From Caldithrix abyssi DSM 13497 (GTDB taxonomy: Bacteria; Calditrichota; Calditrichia; Calditrichales; Calditrichaceae), in NCBI RefSeq assembly GCF_001886815.1, contig NZ_CP018099.1, positions 2,912,501 to 2,976,500 on the forward strand: DNA of 64,000 nucleotides. Direction: 5' to 3'. Under the pieces are notes generated by a model, which was given only the letters and a program-made list of their open reading frames with translations, made no database searches and was not told the origin of the DNA. Every line of letters begins with the position of its first letter. The first letter of the stretch is position 1. Shown here in pieces: positions 16,480 to 25,441 of the stretch. The position numbers and the translations under genes are program-made.

Positions 16480-17619
16480 TTAATATCCCGGTGTAGGATG
16501 ATCTAAGATAATAAAATCCAGACTACTGTTATTGGTATCGAAACCTGGTTGACGCCTCTGGACGGATTTACCGCTGTATTTACTCATTCCCACTCCGGCA
16601 AATCCGGCGTCAATGCGAACGGTTAATTGCTTCAGCGAATTCGGATTGGAACTATATTCCACTCCGTCTAAGATGGTATGAATCGGAACGTGGTAGTATT
16701 GGTACCCTCTATCCGAAACCTCTCCGGCATAAAAATCAGTACCGTCGGCCAACAGCACAAAATTATGCACAAGATTGATCATAAAATCCAGCGATCTTTC
16801 GGGGAGAACATTCACCACATTCGGCGCAGGATTATCGATCTCGGCGCCATAAGGATTATAAAATTCCCAGTCGGCGTCAGATAAATCCAGCGCGGTGTCA
16901 ATATATTGCGAATGGTCTATAGCGTCCTGAGCTACAACCACATATTGATGGGGCGCCACCGGATACTCCCGGCCCACCTTGGGTTCCCCCGGAAATTGAA
17001 AGATGTATGTAACCTGCACATAGTCAACGGAATCCATATTGGGCTTGTGTCTTTGCAATCCGCGGCATAATATTAAACCATCCAGATACACGGTGGTATC
17101 ACTGTTATTGTAAAGCTCGATAAACTGGTCATAAAAGTAAAAGGCCTTGTTCTTTGGACCGCAGTAGTAGATTTCATTGATCACCAGACTGGATTCCAGA
17201 GCCAGATTGGCTTTCAGCGTATCTTCAAACGTTAAATCCATCATTTCAATTAACTTACTACCGCGTAGGGTTAAGGTATCAACCTGGTCGCTATTTTCAA
17301 TCGATACCTCTACCTCTTTCTCAACGGTTAGTGTGTAGCGCCCCAATAATAAATCTTTGAACTCCACCACGCCCTGACTATCGGAATACGCTACGTATTT
17401 TTTGCGAACGCCGGGGCTTTCATAATAGGTATTTGATTCCAGAACCGCCCTGGCATTGCTTAGCGGGGCGTACCCCAATTCAGGGTCTGTCTCGATTAAG
17501 CCGCTTTGATCAACCAGAATTGTGCGCAAAACAAGACTGCCGTCTTGCTGGGTGGGTGGACTTTTTTCACAGGCAACAATCAAAAGGCCTAACGCCAGCA
17601 GAAAAATCTTTTTTGTCAT
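16480..17619 (-). CDS. DUF4876-like lipoprotein with lamin-tail-like fold
   Basis: Probable outer-membrane lipoprotein; the signal ends LLIVAC with Cys17 as the lipid site. Residues 25-130 look like a carboxypeptidase-regulatory/Ig-like sandwich (SNARAVLES, GVVEFKDLLLGRYTLTVE). Residues 145-379 begin LVINEIYYCGP and continue DQFIELYNNSD and VYLDGLIL, the hallmark of DUF4876, which resembles a lamin-tail domain. Family members sit beside TonB receptors and are thought to be surface-exposed partners; no activity is established. The gene is 23 bases after the receptor and one base before the barrel gene. The lamin-tail-like signature also appears in the secreted protein at 12349-14970. Confidence 0.82.
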   Translation of the reverse strand: MTKKIFLLALGLLIVACEKSPPTQQDGSLVLRTILVDQSGLIETDPELGYAPLSNARAVLESNTYYESPGVRKKYVAYSDSQGVVEFKDLLLGRYTLTVEKEVEVSIENSDQVDTLTLRGSKLIEMMDLTFEDTLKANLALESSLVINEIYYCGPKNKAFYFYDQFIELYNNSDTTVYLDGLILCRGLQRHKPNMDSVDYVQVTYIFQFPGEPKVGREYPVAPHQYVVVAQDAIDHSQYIDTALDLSDADWEFYNPYGAEIDNPAPNVVNVLPERSLDFMINLVHNFVLLADGTDFYAGEVSDRGYQYYHVPIHTILDGVEYSSNPNSLKQLTVRIDAGFAGVGMSKYSGKSVQRRQPGFDTNNSSLDFIILDHPTPGY

Positions 17620-17642
17620 GATGTTTTACCTTATTTTAAAAT

Positions 17643-20429
17643 TTATTGACCTGTCTTAAACAAATCATCCAGCTTTGCGCTAAAAGCTACACCCCAGAAC
17701 ATCTCAGGATTTCGGGCCGAGTAGCTACCATAGCGCGTTTTATAGTAAGCCATGTCATTAAAAATATTTTCCACAAAAAGAGAAATTTCTGCGCCTTTAA
17801 AGAGCGATTTACTCACAATCACACTAAACAACCATTTGTCGTTAGGCTTGCTGTCGTCAACGCTAGTACTAAGCTCGTCATAAGAACGATCCAGCCCCAT
17901 CAAGGTGGATGTTTGCGGGTCGATCGGGATCAGCTGTCCGTCTTTGTAATAACCGATGGCATGCGTGGTAACATTACCAAGCAGTAAATAGCGATCCCAC
18001 AATACTTGTTGAGCCCTGAACGTTAACCAGATGCCGAGACTTCTTGCAATGTAGTCGATTTTATAATTGATGATGGTTTTTTGCCTCCAACTTGTGGTCG
18101 GCTTATAATAGGGAACGATTTGCATATCTTCTGGCGCCACCCAGCCGGATGAAAGCGTATCGCCGGCTGAATAATATCTGGAGGCAGATGAAAAATAAGC
18201 TACGCCGTCTCTTTTGCCTGATCGGCTAAACACATAGGAAGCGCTAATAAAAAAGCGCATATTAAGCTTTGGCAAGCGATGCGTTCTTAATAAAAATTCA
18301 AATCCGCTATTGTTTACCCAACCTACATTGCGTGCAATTTTATAACCAGAAGAGGCGATCAATACTTTTTCCATTACGGTCTTCTGGCTCTCATCAGGCC
18401 ACTGTGGCCATTCATATCGATAATAAGTCAAAGGTATGCCCAGATACTGGGGAATATTATTGGTTTTTTGCAAAAAACCATTAAAACTTAAGGCAAAATC
18501 ACCGAATCGCTGGTCGAGACCAACTTCATATTTGGTGCTTTGATAGCCTTTTAAATGAGAGTTCGTCCGATCGTAAACATAGGTGCTAATCAAAGGGACG
18601 GTAATCGTCGTATCTCTGCCATCGGCCAGCGTTTGATGTATGATTCCAATATCGTTCACATCTAAATAAAACTTTTCTGGATACAGCATAGAAAGCGCAG
18701 GAGTTTTGGACGCTTTGCTAAAGGTTAAACGAAATTGCGTATCTTTAAAAAGTTTTAGCTTTAGACCTAATCGGGGATTTAGGAAAGTTCCTTGCCGCGC
18801 TTTAAAGATATCCTCATTTTTTAAAGGATTAATTGGAAAAAAACCGTCCGGATTGTAGCTATCGATTCTGAGTCCTATGTTAAACGTTGTGGGGACAATT
18901 AAGCGGGCTGTTATTCGATCTTCGAGAAACAGAGATAACTGTGAGATTCCCGGAATATCGCTAAAAGAACGCGGACGAATATTCCCGCCGCCATTTGGAG
19001 GGCGCAACAAATCAAACTGCTTACCCGGTCCGTTATTCCACTCCTTCTGGTATTCGCCGCCGGCTAAAATGCGGTGTAAAAATTTTCCCGTAAAAAATCG
19101 GTGCGTGATTTTGACTTTAAATCCTAAAGACCATTCATCGCCTATGGTACGCACATCCGAAAAATAAACAGGATCGGCAAAAATACCTTCAATGGTGCCG
19201 GGTTCCATTAAGGTGGTTGCATATCCTAAATCACGCGTTTCTAATTTGTGTCGCCAGCTGTTTCGACGTTTGTAGTCTAAAAAGTTGCGCATGTAAAAGG
19301 TGGTATTTTTACTATGCTTAAAATTTATCCGTTGAGAATACGTAATATGAAAGTCGCGATTGTAGGCTCTTGTTTTTTCGGGGTCCGATTCGTCATTGTC
19401 TTCCTCGATTTTGCGGGAAAAACGCAGCCCCTGCGTCATTTTGAGCTTTTTTTGCAAAAAACAATTGCTGGCCTTTAGCGAGGCGCCTATCCGATGGAAT
19501 TCGTCGCCTTTAATACGAATATCGCGCTCGCTGTAACCATAATTTAAATTGTAAACAAAATTGGTGTTCCAGCGCTTAAAGCTGCCCATTAAATTGGCTT
19601 CTTTGGTGTCCGGATTATTTTTTACCTTGATGCGCGTGGGCACGTTTTCCGTGCGCGTTGTAGCGATAATTACGCCGGAAGTATTGTCTCCGTACTCAAC
19701 CGATGTGGCGCCGGATTGTACTTCTACGCGTTGTAAATTATCGGCCACAATTTCACGCAGATCATACTGACTTTCCGCCGATGCCTGTACCTTTGTTCCA
19801 TAATTAACGCCCACTCCTGTCTGTAAATCCACATTGTTCGAAAGCGGCACGTCGTCTAAAATAATTTTCGTTCCAAAAGCAGAACCGGCATCCCCAAAAT
19901 TACGTAAATTAATTTTTTGTTTGCTTTGCAACCCAAGGTTGGTCGCCTTTTCATTGCCCGGTATCATTTCTAACACATCGGCCAGGCTGGTGGCCTGCAT
20001 GTGTTCAATTTCTCCGCTGCTGATACGATGAATGGTTTCCGGTTCCTGCGGCAATAAATCTCTTTGCGCCGTTACCTGAATGCCGCCTATCTCCAGGAAC
20101 AAAAACTCATTCGCATTCCCGGGATACATGGTTACATTTAAAGTGGTGACCTTACCGGCTTTTACTTTTACTTCTGGAATGACCAACGAGTAAAAACCTT
20201 TTTTGATAAAAATTAAATAATAATTACCAGGCGGCACATCATCTAAAATAAATTCGCCGTTTTCATCCGATTTAGTGGACCTGTTCTTACTTTCAATGCG
20301 AACGATAACGTTGGATAATCTTTCATCGCTATCGGTTTTGACAATGACGCCTGTAATTTGACCGCTTTGGTTTTGAGCAAAAAGAGAAAGGGCAAATACA
20401 AAAACGAAAAATAGCAGTAATGTGCGCAT
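17643..20429 (-). CDS. TonB-dependent outer-membrane receptor
   Basis: Large outer-membrane receptor of about 928 residues with a signal peptide (ending LFAQ). A carboxypeptidase-regulatory-like domain (GQITGVIV, NVIVRIES, GEFILDDVPPGNYYL) covers about 22-105. The plug follows (LADVLEMIPG, INLRNFG, IILDDVPL, LQRVEVQSGATSVEYG). A barrel of many strands runs to the end. This is the SusC-like/CirA-like type used for TonB-powered uptake. The ligand is not evident. The start is put at the ATG at 20429; an in-frame GTG lies four codons upstream. It is the first gene of an operon with the DUF4876-like lipoprotein and the barrel protein; the 254 AT-rich bases upstream should hold the promoter. Confidence 0.93.
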   Translation of the reverse strand: MRTLLLFFVFVFALSLFAQNQSGQITGVIVKTDSDERLSNVIVRIESKNRSTKSDENGEFILDDVPPGNYYLIFIKKGFYSLVIPEVKVKAGKVTTLNVTMYPGNANEFLFLEIGGIQVTAQRDLLPQEPETIHRISSGEIEHMQATSLADVLEMIPGNEKATNLGLQSKQKINLRNFGDAGSAFGTKIILDDVPLSNNVDLQTGVGVNYGTKVQASAESQYDLREIVADNLQRVEVQSGATSVEYGDNTSGVIIATTRTENVPTRIKVKNNPDTKEANLMGSFKRWNTNFVYNLNYGYSERDIRIKGDEFHRIGASLKASNCFLQKKLKMTQGLRFSRKIEEDNDESDPEKTRAYNRDFHITYSQRINFKHSKNTTFYMRNFLDYKRRNSWRHKLETRDLGYATTLMEPGTIEGIFADPVYFSDVRTIGDEWSLGFKVKITHRFFTGKFLHRILAGGEYQKEWNNGPGKQFDLLRPPNGGGNIRPRSFSDIPGISQLSLFLEDRITARLIVPTTFNIGLRIDSYNPDGFFPINPLKNEDIFKARQGTFLNPRLGLKLKLFKDTQFRLTFSKASKTPALSMLYPEKFYLDVNDIGIIHQTLADGRDTTITVPLISTYVYDRTNSHLKGYQSTKYEVGLDQRFGDFALSFNGFLQKTNNIPQYLGIPLTYYRYEWPQWPDESQKTVMEKVLIASSGYKIARNVGWVNNSGFEFLLRTHRLPKLNMRFFISASYVFSRSGKRDGVAYFSSASRYYSAGDTLSSGWVAPEDMQIVPYYKPTTSWRQKTIINYKIDYIARSLGIWLTFRAQQVLWDRYLLLGNVTTHAIGYYKDGQLIPIDPQTSTLMGLDRSYDELSTSVDDSKPNDKWLFSVIVSKSLFKGAEISLFVENIFNDMAYYKTRYGSYSARNPEMFWGVAFSAKLDDLFKTGQ

Positions 20430-20695
20430 TATTATTCTCACAACATTATGAATTTTTTTTCATTTTTAACTTAATAATAATTTTTTCACTTTTCAAGTAG
20501 TAAGTTAAGGTTTATTACTAACTCTTTTATTTTTTTTACTCTCACCGCCCAAAAAATCATCTTTCATAAAAGCGCATTTTCCATCTTTTTAGAACCATTG
20601 AGTTCTTGTATTTATTTGTTTTTATAAGTGTTAAGCCACTCAATCACTGTCAAAATTAAAGCAAAATTCGCGGCCAAATTGCGTGAACGGAACTC

Positions 20696-23600
20696 CTATT
20701 TTAGCACAACCATTTTGCGCACATCCACAAATTTTCCGCTAATAATTTTGCAAAAATAAATACCAGAACCAACCGGCCGTCCCAGGTCATTTAATCCATT
20801 CCACCTCACCTGGTGCGTCGCTCCCGGGGGCAACACCTTTCGATTCAAAATGGTTCGCACCTTTTGGCCCAGCGCATTGTAGATTACTAAGGTTACCGCT
20901 TCTTGCTTAGCCAGCGAAAACTTAATCAAGGTGCTGGCATTAAAAGGATTTGGATAATTGCCAATTAATTGGAATTGGTACGCAGGTCTTTCAGCGGCTG
21001 CCAGGCCGGTGGCGTAATTTTTTCCGACCCACAGTTCGTCGATGGCCCACCCCCAGCCATTGGCGGCCGCATCGGCGTGCAAACGGAAACGAAGATAAAT
21101 TCTCGTGCCGGCATCATACATATCGCTCAATAACGTATCGTGCTTCATAAAGGCATCAGGAGCAGGCGCGCGTTTTTCTCTAAAAGCGTTCAACCATTCT
21201 TCATTCCATCGGGCATCGTACGGTTCAATCAAGTTTTTCCAATTAAGGCCATCGTCGCTGCCTTCAACCGTCACGTAATCCCACATTTGCGGATAGGGGT
21301 AATAGTAACCTTCGTCGCCAGGTTCCACAACGGCAATATCGGAATAACTCAATCGCATACTATCCGAAACAACAATGGGATTGGGCAAAAGGGCAATGTG
21401 TTCCTGACTATTGGCGTAAGGATGCTCTGTGTGCAGAGTAGCCGAAGAAAACCCCTCATCCACGGAAACCACAAAATGCCCTTCAAAGGGATTGTTCCCA
21501 TCTTCAAATTCGAGATAAAGGCTATCGAGCGTTTCAAATGTTTCTATCGACTTTGTTTGCGAAACATAAATCGCGCCGTCTTTGTATCCTTTGAGATGGA
21601 TTTGTACAACAGCCGGACGCTGAACCGCGCAGTAGGCAAAGGTATCGGAGTAGGCTTTTAAATTGAACAGCGTTGCCCCGGGAACATCGTTCACCAGCAC
21701 CTTTAACGAATCGTAGGCGCCTTGCGTAAAAAAGCTAATTTTAAGGGAATCGGTATTGGGATTGGGCAAAGGTAATTCCGCCAGCAACGGCTCTTTGACG
21801 GGCAAGTTGTATGTGCGCAAGGTGTCGTTATCCAGCGTCCACACGCCTCGGCCATGAGTGGCGGCTACAATCTGCGAACCAATGATTTTCATACTACGCA
21901 CGGCCACGGCCGGCAGACCGCGATCAAAATAAGACCAGCTCTGCCCGCCATTGTACGAAACGAAAACGCCGATATCTGTTCCGATCCAGATTTGACTGGA
22001 ATCATACGGCATAAACAGCGCGCAATGTACCGGCACCTCCGGTAGATTACTGGTAATATCTTCCCAGCTTTGCCCTAAATTTCGCGTTCGAAAGATCTTT
22101 CCATAGCCATACACGCCAAACATAACCAGAGCCGTTGCGCTATCAAAAGGCGAGGTGGCAATGCCGGTCAGATAGGCGTTCAGGTTTTGATCCGGGTTAG
22201 AGACAACGCGAAAGCTTTTACCGCCGTCGATAGAAACATTGATGTAAAAGGAAGAACTGGCCGCCCAAACAATATTAGAATCTTTTTTAGAAATGGCCAA
22301 CCTGATCCATTTGTAACCGCCTAAATTAACATCCACCGGATGCCAGCTTTCTGCGCCGTTATAACTAATATAAATTCTGTTTGTATCCGAAGCCGTGATC
22401 AGTTTGTTCGTATTGTGCGGATCCATCACCAGCGGAGTGTGAAAAATGCGGCTCTCGGGCAGACCATTGTTTTTTTCTTTAAAATACTCTCCTTGCGTAA
22501 TCGATTTGTAGATGATCGAATTGTAAAGCGTACCGTAAACAATATCGGCATTTTGATCGTCCCAGGCGCAGTCGAACCCGTCGCCGTCGATCTTTTTTAT
22601 CCATTCGCTGGTACGCGATGGATTTTTAGGCGAAACCAGCGTGCCATTGTCCTGCGTGCCGCCGATGTACTGATTCGCATTCGGATTTCTGTCGGCATCG
22701 TAAAATTGGGTGATATTTAAGCCCGTGTTTTTGCTTTGCCAGCTTATGCCGCCATCGTTCGAATAAAACACACCGCCGTCATTGGTCACCACCAGTTCTA
22801 AAGTAGAATCCGCATGCGTAATGGCCGCAATACAGTGCTGATCGGCATGAACATAAGGATAAACGTTGGAAATGTACCAGCTGGAAAGCCGTTCGGAATT
22901 AAAGCCATTATTTTGCGTTTCAACTTTGTACAGATCAATCCCACCGACAAAAACAATTTGCGGATTAAAAGGATGTACCAGAAGCGTATTATTGTACCAT
23001 CCCTGGTGATACAGCCAGTTTACCGCATTTCCCAGGTTGTTCCAGGTTCTTCCACCGTCGTTTGATTTAAACAAGCCCAGCAAGGCATAACTTGTATCGG
23101 CTGCCGCGGCGTAAACGTAATTTGTATCTATTGCTGAGATGGCCAGCTCGATACGCGTTGCGTTTTTAATGGAATCGCTTACAAAATGCCAGTTATCTCC
23201 CATATCCACGGATTTGTAAATACCCGCCTTCCAGACCGTAATGAACAATGAATTAAAATTCAACGGATTGCAGACGATCTGCTGCACGCTGCTGCCAATA
23301 TCGAACACCTTTTGCCAGGTTTGCCCGCCGTCCATAGAACGCAGCACGCCTGTCTTTGTCGCCGCCAGCAGGGTATCGGGATGGCGGGGATGCACCACAA
23401 TGCGATTGACAAATCTAAAGTCGTAGTCGCTAATGGTCTCCGGTAGTTGCGTCCAGCTCACGCCGCCATTGGTTGTTTTAAAAATGCCGTCTCCAACAAT
23501 GGCATCATAATTAAAGAATCCTTCTCCGGTGCCGGCGTACAAAACATCCGGTTGCGAGTCACAAATGGCAATGGTGGAAACGGACAATACAGGCATATCA

Positions 23601-24046
23601 TCCGTCTGACAGGTCCAGGTTTGGCCGCCGTCATCGGTGCGCCAAATTCCACCGCCAACTGCGCCAACCCACCACCTTTGGGATTGCCGGGGATGAATTA
23701 CAACCGCGCGCGCTCGACCGGCCACGCCCGAAGGGCCGCGCTCCACCCATTTTAAATCGTCATTGACCTTTAATAAGTGATATTGCTGTTTTACCTGACG
23801 AAAGGCTTTAAAGCGCCAGTTGGAAGGATAGGAAAATTTTTGACCAATCTGCGAGCGTAACAAAATTTCTTCCAGGGCGGCCTGATCCGGTTTATCCGGG
23901 CGACGGGCAATTTCTTGCTCTTCCTCTTTGTCGGCAGCCCGCCAATCCATCGATGTGTTTTGCATTATTAAGGCGTCTGAAAAAGGTAAAATCAGGATTA
24001 ATCCCAAAAACGCCATAGCAATAGTAGCCAATATCCGACGATTCAT
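20696..24046 (-). CDS. Secreted BNR/sortilin-like propeller protein with sorting domain
   Basis: Very long exported protein of 1116 residues. After a signal peptide (about 1-26) come about ten BNR/VPS10-like repeats with Asp-box motifs (TDDGGQTW, TTNGGVSW, SMDGGQTW, SNDGGRTW, SNDGGISW, SIDGGKSF, SYNGGQSW) between about residues 95 and 745. A beta-sandwich region follows, ending in a segment (WGWAIDELWVG) seen in immune-inhibitor-A-like and MAM-type domains. The protein ends with a FlgD/Ig-like type IX sorting domain (YPNPFN, IYNALGQKV, GSGIYFCKI, MVVLK). The Trp/Asp-box propeller resembles that of xyloglucanases and sortilins, but no catalytic acid can be assigned. GGAAAGGG precedes the ATG. 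It is probably surface-attached or released. Confidence 0.87.
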   Translation of the reverse strand: MNRRILATIAMAFLGLILILPFSDALIMQNTSMDWRAADKEEEQEIARRPDKPDQAALEEILLRSQIGQKFSYPSNWRFKAFRQVKQQYHLLKVNDDLKWVERGPSGVAGRARAVVIHPRQSQRWWVGAVGGGIWRTDDGGQTWTCQTDDMPVLSVSTIAICDSQPDVLYAGTGEGFFNYDAIVGDGIFKTTNGGVSWTQLPETISDYDFRFVNRIVVHPRHPDTLLAATKTGVLRSMDGGQTWQKVFDIGSSVQQIVCNPLNFNSLFITVWKAGIYKSVDMGDNWHFVSDSIKNATRIELAISAIDTNYVYAAAADTSYALLGLFKSNDGGRTWNNLGNAVNWLYHQGWYNNTLLVHPFNPQIVFVGGIDLYKVETQNNGFNSERLSSWYISNVYPYVHADQHCIAAITHADSTLELVVTNDGGVFYSNDGGISWQSKNTGLNITQFYDADRNPNANQYIGGTQDNGTLVSPKNPSRTSEWIKKIDGDGFDCAWDDQNADIVYGTLYNSIIYKSITQGEYFKEKNNGLPESRIFHTPLVMDPHNTNKLITASDTNRIYISYNGAESWHPVDVNLGGYKWIRLAISKKDSNIVWAASSSFYINVSIDGGKSFRVVSNPDQNLNAYLTGIATSPFDSATALVMFGVYGYGKIFRTRNLGQSWEDITSNLPEVPVHCALFMPYDSSQIWIGTDIGVFVSYNGGQSWSYFDRGLPAVAVRSMKIIGSQIVAATHGRGVWTLDNDTLRTYNLPVKEPLLAELPLPNPNTDSLKISFFTQGAYDSLKVLVNDVPGATLFNLKAYSDTFAYCAVQRPAVVQIHLKGYKDGAIYVSQTKSIETFETLDSLYLEFEDGNNPFEGHFVVSVDEGFSSATLHTEHPYANSQEHIALLPNPIVVSDSMRLSYSDIAVVEPGDEGYYYPYPQMWDYVTVEGSDDGLNWKNLIEPYDARWNEEWLNAFREKRAPAPDAFMKHDTLLSDMYDAGTRIYLRFRLHADAAANGWGWAIDELWVGKNYATGLAAAERPAYQFQLIGNYPNPFNASTLIKFSLAKQEAVTLVIYNALGQKVRTILNRKVLPPGATHQVRWNGLNDLGRPVGSGIYFCKIISGKFVDVRKMVVLK

Positions 24047-24327
24047 CTCATCCCTTTCCTGAGCTTATGTGAGCAGAACGGATTTCAACTTTTGCCCACT
24101 GCCAAAAACGCATGCAGGCGGTTTTTCAGACAGGTCCAAATACTACGTCAAAAGCAAACCTGAGTTTTATCTGGTTTAACTTTATATTTAAAATTGCCTG
24201 AATATTGACTATTTACGAGTGAGTTCAACAACCGCACCTGAGATTTTCCATTAAACTAATATGTTCTGGATTGAGAAGAAGTTAACAAAATATTTTGTGA
24301 ATTGTCAAAAAAATATCAGCCCTTTGT

Positions 24328-25191
24328 TTAACCGTACTTTTCGCGGTAAAAAGCATCTAACTGCGTAACAATTTCATCCGGCACATTCAGGCGCCCATCG
24401 CCAATCACCGGTTGAATTTCCTTTTTGGCTTCGCCATGAAAATCGGAACCGCCGGAAACAGCCAGGCGTTTTTCTTCGGCATAGTTCAATAAATAGCGCG
24501 TTAGCGGCGGATCATGCAGCGGATAATACGCTTCCAGGCCGTCAATCCCGCAGGAGACCAGAGCATCTAAGTGGTCACGCAACTCCGCATCTGTTTTAGC
24601 TCCCAGGCTTACAGGATGCGCCACGATGGCCAGCCCCCCGGCCCTGTGGACTAAATCAATCGCTTCTTTTAATTGAAACTTTTTTTTGGGAACATAGGCC
24701 GGCGCGTTTCGGCCAATGTATTTTTGAAAGGCCTCTTCCATGGATTTTACCAGGCCTTCTTGCAAAAGGATCTGCGCAATATGCGGACGCGCCACGCTAT
24801 TGTTCAAAACCAATTTCTCTTTTTGGGAAGAAGGGAGCTCAATGCCCATTTGCTCCAATTTGCGAATAATTAAATGCGCCCTGTTTTTGCGTTCTTCCCT
24901 TAATTTTTTCAGTGCAAAATTTAATTCCTCATTTTGTACGTCAATAAACAAGCCCAGCAGATGTAAATGGGCTGATCCCGGCAAAGGGTATTCAATGCTT
25001 AACTCAACCCCGGTGATTAAACGCATGCCGTTTTTATGGGCTGCCCTGTCGGCTTGTTTAATGGCGCTAATCGTATCGTGATCAGTAATGGCAAATGTTT
25101 TAACGCCTAATTTTTTTAGAAGCTGAACGAGCTGCGATGGGGTTAATGATCCGTCGGAATGGGTGGTGTGTAGATGCAGATCAACGGCCAT
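24328..25191 (-). CDS. PHP-domain phosphoesterase (YciV/RNase AM-like)
   Basis: Cytoplasmic metal-dependent phosphoesterase of the PHP superfamily, 287 residues. All four metal motifs are present: HLHTTHSDG at 5-13, ITDHD near 35-39, a central Glu and His region (VELSIEYP, HLHLLG), AHPVSLG near 191-197 and SDFHGE near 247-252. The C-terminal half and overall length match the YciV/Rnm group, which in proteobacteria removes nucleotides from RNA 5' ends and hydrolyses 3',5'-nucleotide bisphosphates; that role is inferred here. Its ATG overlaps the stop codon of the small ribbon-helix-helix gene by one base (TAATG), so the two are translationally coupled. Confidence 0.87.
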   Translation of the reverse strand: MAVDLHLHTTHSDGSLTPSQLVQLLKKLGVKTFAITDHDTISAIKQADRAAHKNGMRLITGVELSIEYPLPGSAHLHLLGLFIDVQNEELNFALKKLREERKNRAHLIIRKLEQMGIELPSSQKEKLVLNNSVARPHIAQILLQEGLVKSMEEAFQKYIGRNAPAYVPKKKFQLKEAIDLVHRAGGLAIVAHPVSLGAKTDAELRDHLDALVSCGIDGLEAYYPLHDPPLTRYLLNYAEEKRLAVSGGSDFHGEAKKEIQPVIGDGRLNVPDEIVTQLDAFYREKYG

Positions 25192-25388
25192 TACATATAC
25201 CCCAGGTCTTTTAACCGTTTTTCGATGTCTTGTTCATCCTTTTCTTTTTGGGAAGGATTTTGTTGATCCAGATAGTTTTGCAAAATGGCGATTAAAAAAT
25301 CGTTAAAGTTCAACAAGCCGCTTTCTTTGCGCAGCTTTTCCAGTTCCAGAAATAAAGAGTCTGGCAAATCGATCTCTATTTTTTTCAT
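25191..25388 (-). CDS. Small ribbon-helix-helix (CopG-like) protein
   Basis: Protein of about 65 residues. An N-terminal beta strand (KKIEIDLPDSLF), helix, NFNDFLIAIL turn-helix and a charged tail match the ribbon-helix-helix fold of CopG/Arc-type DNA-binding dimers. The start is put at the ATG at 25388, with GGAGG seven bases upstream; the longer frame would run back through the terminator of the gene before. It overlaps the PHP phosphoesterase gene by one base. No toxin-like partner is adjacent, so it is more likely a regulator of its own small operon than an antitoxin. Confidence 0.72.
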   Translation of the reverse strand: MKKIEIDLPDSLFLELEKLRKESGLLNFNDFLIAILQNYLDQQNPSQKEKDEQDIEKRLKDLGYM

Positions 25389-25410
25389 GAAAGCAACCTC
25401 CGTTAAGCAT

Positions 25411-25435
25411 AAAAAAAGGCGGAACAAGTCCGCCT
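25411..25435 (-). terminator. Intrinsic terminator of the UDP-sugar dehydrogenase gene
   Basis: Stem GGCGGA/TCCGCC with a five-base loop. On the minus strand it is followed directly by a run of seven or more T. It begins a few bases after the stop of the gene at 25442-26755 and lies just upstream of the small RHH gene, so the capsule transcript should end here. Confidence 0.92.
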
Positions 25436-25441
25436 GTCATT

